From contig NZ_BMXK01000003.1 in the NCBI RefSeq assembly GCF_014651715.1, positions 62,001 to 126,000 of the forward strand: DNA of 64,000 bases, written 5' to 3'. The translations under genes and the position numbers were made by a program. This stretch comes from Zhihengliuella salsuginis. Lineage in GTDB: Bacteria > Actinomycetota > Actinomycetes > Actinomycetales > Micrococcaceae. This document shows, piece after piece, positions 27,566 to 37,500 of this stretch. The notes below the pieces were generated by a model that worked only from the letters and a program-made list of their open reading frames with translations, was not told the DNA's origin and did not search any database. Within the stretch, counting starts at the first letter, position 1. The number at the start of each line of letters is the position of its first letter.

Positions 27566-28393
27566 CTACTCGGCCCCGGCCCAGCTCGGCAGCCGGAAGA
27601 GGCCGTCCGTCACGTCGATGCGCAGCGGGCTGAGCGGGGACTGCCCGGTCAGCGGTTCGGAGACGACGTCGGCCGCCGCCTCGAGCGCGGCCACGTACTC
27701 CTCGTAGGTGCCCGCCTTCGAAGCGGTGAAGTCGGCGACGGTCGCGTCCCCGAGGTAGCGCAGGTGCCACGGCTCGTACGAGTAGCCGGTCTGCTCCTCG
27801 GCCGCCTCGGGGTAGCGGACGATGAATCCGAACTCCCCGGCGTGCTCGGCGATCCACTGCCCGGCCGGGGTGTCCCCGAAGCAGGTCTGCAGGGAGCACA
27901 GGCCGCTGGCCAGGCCCAGGTCGACTGCCAGGCCGAGCTGGTGCTCGCTGGTGCCCGGTTCCGCGGAGATGCGGGAGGCGTAGGCCTCGCCGTAGCGGGC
28001 CGCGTAGGAGTCGAAGAGCTGGTGCTGCCGGTCGTAGGACCGGTAGCCGCTCTCGACGGCCAGCGCGTGGCCCGCGGCGGCCGCGGCGTCGACGAGTTCG
28101 CGTGTGGCGGCAGCGGCCTCGGGGACCAGCTGGTCGCCGGAGCTGGAGACGGTCTCCAGCTCCTCCGGGACGTAGTCCACGGGGTCGAGCGGTCGGGCGG
28201 GGTTCACGATGGCGGCCGGCGACGCGGGGTCCTGGGTCTCGTCCACGGTCGGGGCCGCGGCGACGGCGGAGGGTGCGACGACGACGGCCGCCGCCAGCAG
28301 GGCGACAGCCGCGAGGGCGCGGCGCAGCACGGCCGGGGGTGCGGATCCGCGCCGGCTGCGGGACGGGGTGCGGTCTGAATCGTGGAAGTGCAT
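27566..28393 (-). CDS. VanY-type D-alanyl-D-alanine carboxypeptidase, secreted
   Basis: 275 residues. The signal peptide (RRALAAVALLAAAVVVAPSAVA) directs secretion. The zinc peptidase M15 core is shown by ALAVESGYRSYDRQHQLF, SEHQLGLAVDLG (metal His and Asp) and YEPWHLRYLG (catalytic Glu and metal His). It trims the terminal D-Ala of peptidoglycan side chains. No glycopeptide-resistance genes are adjacent, so a cell-wall maintenance role is more likely than VanY resistance. ATG 28393 behind GGTGGAAG; TTG 28414 is an alternative. Confidence 0.9.
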   Translation of the reverse strand: MHFHDSDRTPSRSRRGSAPPAVLRRALAAVALLAAAVVVAPSAVAAAPTVDETQDPASPAAIVNPARPLDPVDYVPEELETVSSSGDQLVPEAAAATRELVDAAAAAGHALAVESGYRSYDRQHQLFDSYAARYGEAYASRISAEPGTSEHQLGLAVDLGLASGLCSLQTCFGDTPAGQWIAEHAGEFGFIVRYPEAAEEQTGYSYEPWHLRYLGDATVADFTASKAGTYEEYVAALEAAADVVSEPLTGQSPLSPLRIDVTDGLFRLPSWAGAE

Positions 28394-28452
28394 GCTTCCA
28401 CCAATCGTAGCCAAGGAAGCTGAGCGGCGACAGATAGGATATTTTGGGGTGC

Positions 28453-29034
28453 GTGCTGCTCTCTGATCGTGATATCCGCTCCGAACTCGACTCCGGACGC
28501 ATCGGGCTCGACCCGTATGAACCGTCCATGATCCAGCCGTCCAGCGTGGACGTGCGCCTGGACCGCTTCTTCCGGCTGTTCGACAACCACAAGTACGCCC
28601 ACATCGACCCCGCAGCGGACCAGCCCGAGCTGACGCGCCTCGTCGAGGTCGATCCCGACGAGGCGTTCATCCTGCACCCGGGGGAGTTCGTGCTCGGGGC
28701 GACCTACGAGCAGGTCTCCCTGCCGGACGACGTCGCGGCGCGCCTCGAGGGCAAGTCCTCGCTCGGCCGCCTGGGGCTGCTCACGCACTCCACCGCCGGC
28801 TTCATCGACCCCGGCTTCACGGGGCACGTCACGCTCGAGCTGTCGAACATGGCGACGCTGCCGATCAAGCTCTGGCCGGGTTCGAAGATCGGGCAGCTGT
28901 GCTTCTTCCGGCTGACGTCGCCGTCCGACCACCCGTACGGCTCCGGCAAGTACGGGAACCGCTACCAGGGCCAGCGCGGCCCGACGGCGTCGCGCAGCCA
29001 CCTGAACTACCACCGCACCGACCTCGCCACGTAG
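28453..29034 (+). CDS. dcd: dCTP deaminase (possibly bifunctional with dUTPase)
   Basis: 193 residues. The start [21 protein letters not shown], the active-site block [33 protein letters not shown] and [13 protein letters not shown] are diagnostic. In Mycobacterium tuberculosis the homologue also hydrolyses dUTP; whether this one does is not visible by eye. GTG 28453 is chosen because the family begins MLxSDRD. A TAGGAT -10 at 28435-28440 leaves at most a few untranslated bases, so the mRNA is nearly leaderless. Confidence 0.94.
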   Translation: MLLSDRDIRSELDSGRIGLDPYEPSMIQPSSVDVRLDRFFRLFDNHKYAHIDPAADQPELTRLVEVDPDEAFILHPGEFVLGATYEQVSLPDDVAARLEGKSSLGRLGLLTHSTAGFIDPGFTGHVTLELSNMATLPIKLWPGSKIGQLCFFRLTSPSDHPYGSGKYGNRYQGQRGPTASRSHLNYHRTDLAT

Positions 29035-29035
29035 C

Positions 29036-29075
29036 GCGACGCTCCCGGCGGGCCCGTGCCCGCCGGGAGCGTCGC
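29036..29075. terminator. Perfect 18-bp bidirectional terminator hairpin
   Basis: GCGACGCTCCCGGCGGGC and its exact complement around CCGT, starting 2 bases after the dcd stop and ending 10 bases before the stop of the convergent methyltransferase gene. It can serve both strands. Confidence 0.8.
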
Positions 29076-29084
29076 GGCAGGACG

Positions 29085-30158
29085 CTACGGCTTCGCCTCG
29101 AGAACCATGTTGAAGTCGTTCTCGGCGGCCCGGCGCACCGAACGGTAGCCGGCCTCGTCGAGCACCTCCCTCAGCCGGGTCTCGCCGGCGTGCGCTCCCA
29201 GTGCCAGCCCGACCGGCTGGGACAACGAGTTCGGCGTGCACATGAAGGTCGATGCCGCGTAGCCGATCGCCGCCATCGGCACGGTGGCCAGCGTCGTCGC
29301 GAGATCATCAGCGGCCAACGGCTCCACCAGCACCAGGGTGCCGTCGGGGGCGAGGGCCCGCCGGGCGTGCGCAGCCGCCCCCACCGGGTCGCCGAGGTCG
29401 TGGAAAGCATCGAAAAAGGTGATGATGTCCACGCCGGTATCCGGGTATCCGTGGCAGTGGCCGGTCTGGAACCGCACCCGGTCCGAGACCCCGGCCTCGA
29501 CGGCCCGCGCCGTGGCCGTCTCGATCGACGGCGGGTGCGCGTCGTAGCCGACGAACTGGGACTTCGGATACGCCTCGGCCATCAACAGGACGGGGGCGCC
29601 TCGCCCGCAGCCGACGTCGACCACCGTGGCGCCCGCCTCCAGCTTGTCGTGGACGTCGGACAGCGCGGGGATCCACTCGCTCACCAGGTTGTTGCGGTAG
29701 CCGACGCGGAAGAACCTCTCCGTCGACTCGAACGTGGCCGGGTCCTGGTCCGACCAGGGGATGCCGGCGCCGCTGCGGAACGCGTCCACCAGCTGGTCGA
29801 TCCTTCGGTGCATCCCGCTGATCAGCGGGGCTGCCCCGATCATCGCAGCCGGCGAGTCGTCGGAGGCCAGCACGGCGGCGTGCTCCGGAGGCAGGATGAA
29901 GGACCCTTCGGACGGGTCGAAGGCGACGATGCCGGCCGCCGCCTGCTGCGAGAGCCACTCGCGGACGTAGCGCTCAGCCGTCCCGGTCCGCCGGGCGAGC
30001 TGCTCCGGGGTGGACGCGCCGCCGGCGGCCAGGGCGGCATAGAATCCGGCCCGGTCGCCGACCACCATCATCGCGGTCGTCGCCCCGCTGGCCAGTACGC
30101 CGCCGACCTGCTGGGCGAACGCGCCGACCTTCTGCATGTCAAGTGCTGCGGTTGTCAT
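29085..30158 (-). CDS. Class I SAM-dependent methyltransferase with N-terminal winged helix (Rv2258c-like)
   Basis: 357 residues. Residues ~1-110 form a winged-helix, dimerisation-type domain (STPEQLARRTGTAERYVREWLSQQAAAGIV), and ~170-290 the Rossmann methyltransferase with motif I VVDVGCGRGAPVLLMAE and post-I FVGYDAHPPSIETA. The layout matches M. tuberculosis Rv2258c and O-methyltransferase relatives. Substrate unknown. A very strong ribosome site (GAGGAGGAATC) precedes the ATG. It is divergent from a SARP regulator with only 87 bases between, so the regulator may control it. Confidence 0.85.
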   Translation of the reverse strand: MTTAALDMQKVGAFAQQVGGVLASGATTAMMVVGDRAGFYAALAAGGASTPEQLARRTGTAERYVREWLSQQAAAGIVAFDPSEGSFILPPEHAAVLASDDSPAAMIGAAPLISGMHRRIDQLVDAFRSGAGIPWSDQDPATFESTERFFRVGYRNNLVSEWIPALSDVHDKLEAGATVVDVGCGRGAPVLLMAEAYPKSQFVGYDAHPPSIETATARAVEAGVSDRVRFQTGHCHGYPDTGVDIITFFDAFHDLGDPVGAAAHARRALAPDGTLVLVEPLAADDLATTLATVPMAAIGYAASTFMCTPNSLSQPVGLALGAHAGETRLREVLDEAGYRSVRRAAENDFNMVLEAKP

Positions 30159-30204
30159 GATTCCTCCTCATTGGATTGACAGGTTCAGCCTGCGCCCCAG
30201 GGGA

Positions 30205-30238
30205 TTCACGGGAGTTTCACGGGAGCCTCGGATACAGT
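30205..30238 (+). promoter_or_regulatory. Candidate SARP box (11-bp direct repeat) plus -10 of the SARP gene
   Basis: TTCACGGGAG occurs at 30205-30214 and again at 30216-30225, start-to-start distance 11 bases. A TACAGT -10 follows at 30233-30238, 8 bases before the ATG. SARP proteins are known to bind direct repeats with 11-base period close upstream of the -10, so this looks like an autoregulatory site. Confidence 0.55.
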
Positions 30239-30245
30239 GAGGAAG

Positions 30246-33143
30246 ATGCCTGAGCTGCGATTCGGTGTCCTCGGGGAGCTCGAAGTACTCGTCGACGGGC
30301 GCGAGCGCGTCGTACCGCCCGGTCGTCGACGGGCCCTGTTGACGTGCTTGCTGGTGCACGCCGGATTTCCGGTCTCGGCCGACGCGCTGATCGAAGCGGT
30401 GTGGCGCGATGATTCGCCGCAGGACCCGCCCAAGGCGCTGCGCACGGTCCTCTCCCGCCTCCGCACGGTGCTGGGCCGCGACGCGATCGAGACCGGACCA
30501 GCCGGCTACAGGATTGCGGGCGCGACGGTCGACGCCGAGGAGTTCGAGGTCCTGGTGGAGCGGGCCAGAACGGCGGAGGCGCGCCTGGCCGGCGACCTCC
30601 TCGGACGGGCGCTGGCCCTGTGGCGCGGGCCGGCCTACGGGGAGTACGCCGACGCGCCCTTCGCCACGACCGCTGCCATGCGCCTGGACCAGCTGCGGTG
30701 GGACGCCGTGGAGTCGCGCGCCGGAGCGCTCGTCCACGCCGGCGAGCCGGGTGCGGCCGCGGTGCTGCTGGAGGGGATGCTGTCCGAGCAGCCGTTCCGC
30801 GAGCATGCGGTGGAACTGTTCGTCACGGCCCTGTACCACGCGGGCCGCCAGACCGAGGCGCTGGAGCGGCTGCGGGCCTACCGTGCCCGCCTCGGAGCGG
30901 AGCTGGGGCTCGACCCCTCGCCGGAACTCGAGTCGTTGGAGGCGCGCGTCCTCGGGCACGTGCTGGCACCGGTCCGCGCCGAGGCGCCGGGTGTGCCCGA
31001 GTGGTTGGACACCTCGACCGCGTTCGTCGGCCGCGAGGACGAGCTGGCCGACCTCGTCGCCGCCGTCTCGGAGAACCGGATCTCCGTCGTCACGGGCCCC
31101 GGAGGGGTCGGCAAGACCCGGCTCGCGGCCGAGTCGATCGCAGCCCTGCACGCCCGGCTGGGTCTCCCGGTCGCAGTGGTCGAACTCGCGCCGGTCACGG
31201 CGGGGCGGGTCGCGATGGCGGTGGCGGATGTGCTCGGCCTGCGGCCGGCGACCGGCTCCGGGCCCGTCCCGGTCGTCGACGACATCGTGGAATACCTCGG
31301 TGCGGCCCCGCGGTTGCTGGTGCTCGACAATTGCGAACACGTGCGGGACGAGGTCGCGTCGCTGGCGTCCGCCATCGCCCGGCGCTGCCGGGCCGCGCGG
31401 GTACTGGTCACGAGCCGGCGGCGTCTCGGTCTGACATCGGAGCTGGTCGTCCCGCTCGGCCCCCTGCGCGTTCCCGCCCCGGGCTCCAGCGTCGGCGAGC
31501 AGAGCACGTCGGCCTCCGTCCGGCTGTTCGGCGACCGGGTCCGCCGGCTGCGGTCCGCCTTCGCCGTCACCGACGCCAACGTCGTCGAGGTGGCCGAGGT
31601 GTGCCGCCGCTGCGAGGGCCTTCCGCTGGCTATCGAACTCGCGGCGTCCCGGACCGCGACCGCGGATGTCCGTGGTGTGCTCGCCCGGATCCCGGGGGAG
31701 ATCGTCGGCGGGTCGGGGAGACTGCGGGCGGTGGTGGCATGGTCCTATCAACTGCTCGACTCCGCCCAGCAGGCTCTGCTCGATTCCCTTTCCATCTTCG
31801 CCGGGGACTTCTCCTCCGACGCGGCTGCCGGCCTCATGGCGCATGTTCCCGGGTGGTCGGGCGATGTGGGCCCACTGCTCGCCGAACTGGTCGAGTCCTC
31901 GCTCGTCGTGCACCACGAGTCGGCTGAGGGCTCCCGCTACAGGCTGCTGGAGATGGTCAGGATCTTCGCCGGGCACCGTCTGGAGGAGACCGGGCGCACG
32001 GCAGCTACCGGATCCGCGCACGGCGCATGGGTGCGAGACGTGGTGACCCGGATCCGGGACGACTGGCCGCGGGTCGACGGCGCCGTCGCGGCCGGACGCC
32101 TGACCGGATGCAGTGCGGAGGTGGGCAGCGCTCTGCGCCGCGCGCTCGACGCCGGGGAACTCGTTCCGGCTTCGGAGATCACGCACGCGGTGGCGCGCTG
32201 CCTGCACTGGACGCCCAGCCTGGCACTGCGCGACCTGGTGATCGAGGTCGGGCAGCGTGGGGCAGCGGCCCCGGCCCCCGACGTTGCGGGCGGGATCGCC
32301 GCCGCTGCGTTCTCCCTCGGCGAGCAGGGCGAGCCGGCGAACGCCCGGAGGCTCGGAACCATCGCCCTGGAGGCGTCCCGGGATCCCGATTCAGGGGCCA
32401 CCGCGACGTTGGCCCTCGCCGTGGCCGCGATGTACGCCGGGGACCTCGCGGATTCTGCGCGGTGGTTCCGCGGGCTCGCCCGCCTCCCCGCGTTCACCGG
32501 GGAGGCGAACACCTCGCTGGCTCTGATCGACTGCTACTCCGACGACCTGGCCGGTGCGCGGGAGCACGCGGAGATAGCGCTCGTCGCCGCCCCGTCGGGC
32601 AGCGACGCGTCCGCTGCCTTCGCCCGGTATGCCGCGGGTGAAGTCACGGCGCGGACCGACCCGTCGAGCGGTGCGGCACTGCTGGCGGACGCGGCCTCGG
32701 AGGCCGACCGCGTGGGTGCGGAACAGGTCGGCCGCGTCGCCCGGGTGGCGCTCTTCGCCCTGCTGGTGCGCGCTGGCCGACATGCCGAAGCAATCGACCT
32801 GGGGTCCGGTCTCGTGGTCCGATTGCGCCGACTGGGTGCGTGGACGCAGGTAGGGACCCTGCTGCGGCTGCTCGCCGAACTTCTCGCCGAAACGACGCGG
32901 TGGTCCGACGCGGCGTTCTTCCTCGCCGCGGCCCGGGGTGCCGCCACCGCGCCGAGACCCGTCGGCCAGGACATCGAACGGTACCGCCGGCTCGAGGCAG
33001 TGCTGTCCGACCGATTGGGCGCCCGCGTCGTCGAGCAGATCGAGACGATGGTTGCGGCAGTTCCACGGGCGCAGGTCCTCACCCGGGCCGAGCGGACCCT
33101 GACCGCGCTCCAGGCCGACAGGTCAGCCGCGGCGGGGATCTGA
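30246..33143 (+). CDS. AfsR/SARP-family transcriptional regulator with ATPase domain
   Basis: 965 residues. Domains in order: OmpR-type winged helix (about 1-93, ADALIEAVWRDDSPQDPPKALRTVLSRLR); bacterial transcriptional activation domain BTAD (about 97-240, LDPSPELESLEARVL at its end); STAND/NB-ARC-like ATPase with Walker A GPGGVGKT (284-291) and LLVLDNCEHV Walker B; then a long helical, TPR-like C-terminus. Large SARPs act as pathway-specific or global activators of secondary metabolism. No biosynthetic cluster is here; the divergent methyltransferase is the only nearby candidate target. The mRNA appears leaderless. Its 3' end overlaps the convergent MFS gene by 21 bases. Confidence 0.88.
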   Translation: MPELRFGVLGELEVLVDGRERVVPPGRRRALLTCLLVHAGFPVSADALIEAVWRDDSPQDPPKALRTVLSRLRTVLGRDAIETGPAGYRIAGATVDAEEFEVLVERARTAEARLAGDLLGRALALWRGPAYGEYADAPFATTAAMRLDQLRWDAVESRAGALVHAGEPGAAAVLLEGMLSEQPFREHAVELFVTALYHAGRQTEALERLRAYRARLGAELGLDPSPELESLEARVLGHVLAPVRAEAPGVPEWLDTSTAFVGREDELADLVAAVSENRISVVTGPGGVGKTRLAAESIAALHARLGLPVAVVELAPVTAGRVAMAVADVLGLRPATGSGPVPVVDDIVEYLGAAPRLLVLDNCEHVRDEVASLASAIARRCRAARVLVTSRRRLGLTSELVVPLGPLRVPAPGSSVGEQSTSASVRLFGDRVRRLRSAFAVTDANVVEVAEVCRRCEGLPLAIELAASRTATADVRGVLARIPGEIVGGSGRLRAVVAWSYQLLDSAQQALLDSLSIFAGDFSSDAAAGLMAHVPGWSGDVGPLLAELVESSLVVHHESAEGSRYRLLEMVRIFAGHRLEETGRTAATGSAHGAWVRDVVTRIRDDWPRVDGAVAAGRLTGCSAEVGSALRRALDAGELVPASEITHAVARCLHWTPSLALRDLVIEVGQRGAAAPAPDVAGGIAAAAFSLGEQGEPANARRLGTIALEASRDPDSGATATLALAVAAMYAGDLADSARWFRGLARLPAFTGEANTSLALIDCYSDDLAGAREHAEIALVAAPSGSDASAAFARYAAGEVTARTDPSSGAALLADAASEADRVGAEQVGRVARVALFALLVRAGRHAEAIDLGSGLVVRLRRLGAWTQVGTLLRLLAELLAETTRWSDAAFFLAAARGAATAPRPVGQDIERYRRLEAVLSDRLGARVVEQIETMVAAVPRAQVLTRAERTLTALQADRSAAAGI

Positions 33144-34466
33144 GACGTCGGAAACGTGTACGGCCGGTTTGCGGACCGGCAGCAGCAGGGCCAGCCCGGC
33201 GACCAGGACCACCAGGATCCCGAGGATGCCGAAGCGCTGCGCCTCGCCCTGGCCGACGTGCGGCGTCGCAAACACGATGGCGAGCGTGAACATCCCGGGG
33301 GCCATGAAGCTGACGGCCCGGCCCGTCGTGGCGTAGAGGCCGAAGATCTCGCCTTCGCGGCCCTCATCGGCCAGGCGGGCGATGTACGCGCGGGAGGACG
33401 ACTGCGCCGGCCCGACGAAGAAGGTCAGCGCCAGCCCGAAGATCCAGAAGCCGGTGGTCGGTTCCGCGAACGTGACCGGGGCCAGGAAGACGCCGAGGCC
33501 GGCGACGATCAGCCCGAGCAGGGCGGCGACGATCACGGCCTTCGGCCCGACCCGGTCGTCGAGCACGCCGCCGATGAGTGCTCCGAGGGCGGCGACCACG
33601 TTGCCGACGATCGCGAAGATGATCACCTCGGACGTCTCGAAGCCGAAGGTCCCCGCCGCCACGATGCCGCCGAACGTGAAGACGGCCGCCAGCCCGTCGC
33701 GGAACACGGCCGACGCGAGCAGGAAGTACAGCGTGTGCCGGCTGGTGCGGAACAGGCGCGCGATGTGCCGGCCGAGCTGCCGGTAGCTCTCCAGGATGCT
33801 GACCTTCCCGATGGCGACGGTCCGTTTGTTCTCCGGGACCGCGAAAAGGACCGGCAGGGCGAAGGCGAAGAACCAGAGCGCCGAGAAGACGGCGACGAGG
33901 CGGAGGTTGAAGGCGTTGTCCTCGCTGGCACCGGGCCAGTCGAAGGCGGGCTGGACGAAGCCGAAGAGCACGATCGCCAGGGCGAGGATGCCGCCGAGGT
34001 ACCCCATCGACCAGCCGAACCCGGAGACGCGGCCGATCGTGGCCGGCGTCGAGATCTGGGGGAGCATCGCGTAGTAGTTCACGGTCGCGAACTCGGCGAA
34101 CACGCTGGAGAGGGCGATCAGGGTGATGCCGAAAACCAGGAAACCGGGTTCCGGATAGACGAAGAAGCAGGCCGCCGTCGTCAGGGCCACCAGGACCGAG
34201 TTGACCCCCAGCCAGAAGCGCCGGCGCCCGCCGGCATCCGAGCGCTGGCCGGTCACGGGCGCGAGCAGCGCGATGGCGAAGCCGGCGATCGCGAGTCCCG
34301 TGCCGAGGGCGGCGGAGTTCTCGTCCACGTCGCCGAAGGTCGAGCTGGTGAGGTAGACCGTGAAGACGAAGGTCGTCATCACCGCGTTGATCGCCGCGGA
34401 ACCCCAGTCCCACGAGGCCCAGGCGAGTACCTGCTTCGTGAAGAGCCGGGGCCGCTGCGTGTCCAT
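33123..34466 (-). CDS. UMF1-type (Atg22-like) MFS transporter
   Basis: 447 residues, 12 membrane helices. The opening LAWASWDWGSAAINAVMTTFVFTVYL is the typical first helix of the UMF1/Atg22 family, and the loop motif TGQRSDAGGRRRFWLG follows. Fungal Atg22 exports amino acids from vacuoles; bacterial substrates are unknown. It is divergent from mrpA (85-base gap), with a possible TATGCT -10 in that gap, and its 3' end overlaps the SARP gene. Confidence 0.87.
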   Translation of the reverse strand: MDTQRPRLFTKQVLAWASWDWGSAAINAVMTTFVFTVYLTSSTFGDVDENSAALGTGLAIAGFAIALLAPVTGQRSDAGGRRRFWLGVNSVLVALTTAACFFVYPEPGFLVFGITLIALSSVFAEFATVNYYAMLPQISTPATIGRVSGFGWSMGYLGGILALAIVLFGFVQPAFDWPGASEDNAFNLRLVAVFSALWFFAFALPVLFAVPENKRTVAIGKVSILESYRQLGRHIARLFRTSRHTLYFLLASAVFRDGLAAVFTFGGIVAAGTFGFETSEVIIFAIVGNVVAALGALIGGVLDDRVGPKAVIVAALLGLIVAGLGVFLAPVTFAEPTTGFWIFGLALTFFVGPAQSSSRAYIARLADEGREGEIFGLYATTGRAVSFMAPGMFTLAIVFATPHVGQGEAQRFGILGILVVLVAGLALLLPVRKPAVHVSDVSDPRRG

Positions 34467-34551
34467 CTTCGAAGCATAGTGCGCATTGCGTCACAGCGGC
34501 TATCGAGAAAATCAGGATAAGCTGGCCCAAGCCGATTTAAAGGGGGCGAAT

Positions 34552-37500
34552 ATGCTCGTCGTGACGACTGCGCTCTTCGTCGCGGCATTTGCAGCACCGC
34601 TGGTCTTCCGCCGTCTCGGCCGCAGCACCTTCTACGTCCTCGCCGCCGTCCCCGCCGCGGGCCTGGTCTGGCTCCTCGCGCAGCTGCCGGCCGTGCTGGC
34701 CGCCGAGCAGACGGCGCCGACCGGGAGCGATTCGGCGCCCCCCGGGTTCTCCGTCCCGTGGATCCCGGCGCTCGACGTCCACTTCGCCTTCCGCCTCGAC
34801 GCCCTCTCCGCGCTGCTGGGGATACTGGTCCTCGGGGTCGGCGCACTCGTGCTGTTCTACTGCGCGCGGTACTTCAAGAACGACGATCCGAACATCGGGC
34901 CGTTCGGCGCCCAGCTGACGGCGTTCGCGGCCTCCATGTTCGGTCTCGTGACCGCTGACGACCTGATCGTGCTCTTCATCTTCTGGGAGCTGACGACGGT
35001 GCTGTCGTACCTGCTCATCGGATATGCCAGAACACGCATATATGCACGTCGGTCGGCGCTCCAGGCACTGATCGTCACGACCTTCGGCGGCCTGTCCATG
35101 CTGCTGGGCCTCGTCCTGCTCGGCCAGCTCGCCGGCACCTACCGGCTCTCGTCGATCCTCGCGGCCGCGGCAGACGGGGTCCCGGAGCTCGCCGGTACGG
35201 CGGCCGACATCGCCATCGCGCTCATCCTCGTCGGCGCGGTCTCCAAATCAGCGCTCGTGCCGTTCCACTTCTGGCTGCCCGGTGCGATGGCCGCCCCGAC
35301 GCCGGTCTCCGCCTACCTGCACGCCGCCGCCATGGTGAAGGCGGGCGTCTACCTGATCGCCCGGCTCGCGCCGGGATTCAGCACGACGGCGTTCTGGCAC
35401 CCCACGCTCATCGTCCTCGGCCTCGCGACCCTGTTCGTGGGCGGTTGGAGGGCGCTGCGCCAGACCGACATCAAGCTGATCCTGGCCTACGGCACCGTCT
35501 CCCAGCTCGGCTTCCTGATCGTGGTGACCGCGATCGGCACGCCGGACGCCGCGCTGGCGGCGATGGCCCTGCTGACGGCGCACGCCCTCTTCAAAGCGGC
35601 CCTGTTCCTGATCGTGGGCATCATCGACCACCAGACCGGGACGCGCGACGTGCGCAAGCTCTCCGGGCTCGCCCGCAGCGCCCCGAAACTGTTCGTCGTC
35701 TCCCTGCTCAGCGCCGCGTCCATGGCCGGGCTGCCGCCCCTCTTCGGGTTCGTCGCCAAAGAGGCGGTCTTCGAGTCGGTGCTCGCCGCTCCCTCCCTGG
35801 CGGACGGGCGGTTCCTCGGCCTCGGGGTCGCCGGGTGGGTGCTGGTCGGGATCGTGGCGGGCTCCGTGCTGACCTTCGCCTACAGCGCCCGCTTCGTCTG
35901 GGGCGCGTTCGCGACCAAGGCCTCGGTCCCCGCCACGGAGTTCCGCCCCGTCGCCTGGATGTTCCTCGCGGCCCCCGCGGTCCTGACGGCCGGCACGGTC
36001 GTGCTGGCGTGGATCCCGGGTACCGTCGAGACGCTGGCGGCCCCGTATGCGGGGCTGTTCGGCGAGTCGCCCGAGCCGATCCACCTGGGCCTGTGGCACG
36101 GGCTGACGCCCGCGCTGGGCCTCTCGGCCGTCGTCGTGCTGGGGGGTGCGGCGATGTTCGCGGCGCGCGGCGCCGTCGCGCGGGTCCAGGACAAGCTGTA
36201 TCCGCTGATCGACGCGGAGAAGTTCTACCGGTACACCATCGGCGGGCTGGACAACGTGGCGGTCTGGGTCACGGGCCGCACGCAGAGCGGTTCGCTGCAG
36301 TACTACCTGATGGTCATCCTCATCGTCGGCGGCGCGACGCCGGCGGTCGCCGCGATCTTCATGGAGCAGCCCGTGCCGCTCTCCGCCCTCGCCTTCGAGA
36401 CGCCCACCCAGCTGGTGATCGGACTGTGCATGATCGCCGGGGCGCTGCTGGCGGTGCGGGCGAACAAGCGGTTCCTCGCGGTCCTCATGGTCGGCGTGAC
36501 CGGGTACGGCATGGCGATCATCTTCGCGCTGCACGGGGCGCCGGACCTGGCGCTGACCCAGCTGCTCGTCGAGACGATCGTGCTGGTCGCGATGGTCCTC
36601 GCGCTGCGCAGCCTGCCGGCCCGCCTGTGGGAGTCGAACCCGTCGGGCAAGAAGTGGCTGCGCGCCGTCATCGGCATCGGCTTCGCGGCCGTCATGGTCG
36701 CCATCGCCGTCGCCGCGCAGGCCGGCCGCGTCGCGGACCCGATCTCGCTGAGTCTGCCGAAGATGGCCTACGAGATCGGCAACGGGCACAACATCGTCAA
36801 CGTCATCCTGGTGGACATCCGCGCCTGGGACACCTTCGGGGAGATCACCGTCCTGGTCGCCGCCGCGACCGGCGTCGCCAGCCTGATCTACGTGCGCGGG
36901 CGCGGCGACGGCGGGCGCGCGACCGCCGACGTGGAGCCGGGCTCCGTCGGCCGCGGAACCGAGCACATCCACTCGTCGTCGCGGAGGACGGCCGCGCTGG
37001 CCATCGCGCGCCACTTCGCCGAGTCGGCCCGCGAGGCCTGGATCGTGGCGGGCCGGACGCTGGCCCCGGAGCGCCGGTCGATCATCTTCGAGGTCGTCAC
37101 GCGGCTGCTCTTCCACTCGCTGCTGCTCATCAGCGTCTACCTCCTGCTGGCCGGTCACAACCTGCCCGGCGGCGGCTTCGCCGGCGGCCTGCTGGCCGGG
37201 CTCGCGTTCGTGATCCGCTACCTCGCCGGCGGGCGGTACGAGCTGGCCGAGGCCACTCCCATCAGCCCCGGAACGCTGCTCGGCCTCGGCCTGGCGATCG
37301 CGGCGACCAGCGTCGTGGGTCCCGTGCTGGTGGGCGGCGAGCTCTTCCAGTCGGCCGCCCTCGAGTTCGTGCTGCCGGTCTTCGGCGAGCACAAGTTCGT
37401 CACGTCCACGATCTTCGACGTCGGCGTCTACCTCGTGGTGATCGGGCTCGTCCTCGACGTGATCCGCAGCCTCGGCTCGGAGATCGACGAGCGCTCCGAA

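Noticed and set aside
27566-28393. Vancomycin-resistance determinant (VanY)
   Set aside because: No VanA/H/X or VanRS partners are nearby; single VanY-like carboxypeptidases are ordinary cell-wall enzymes.
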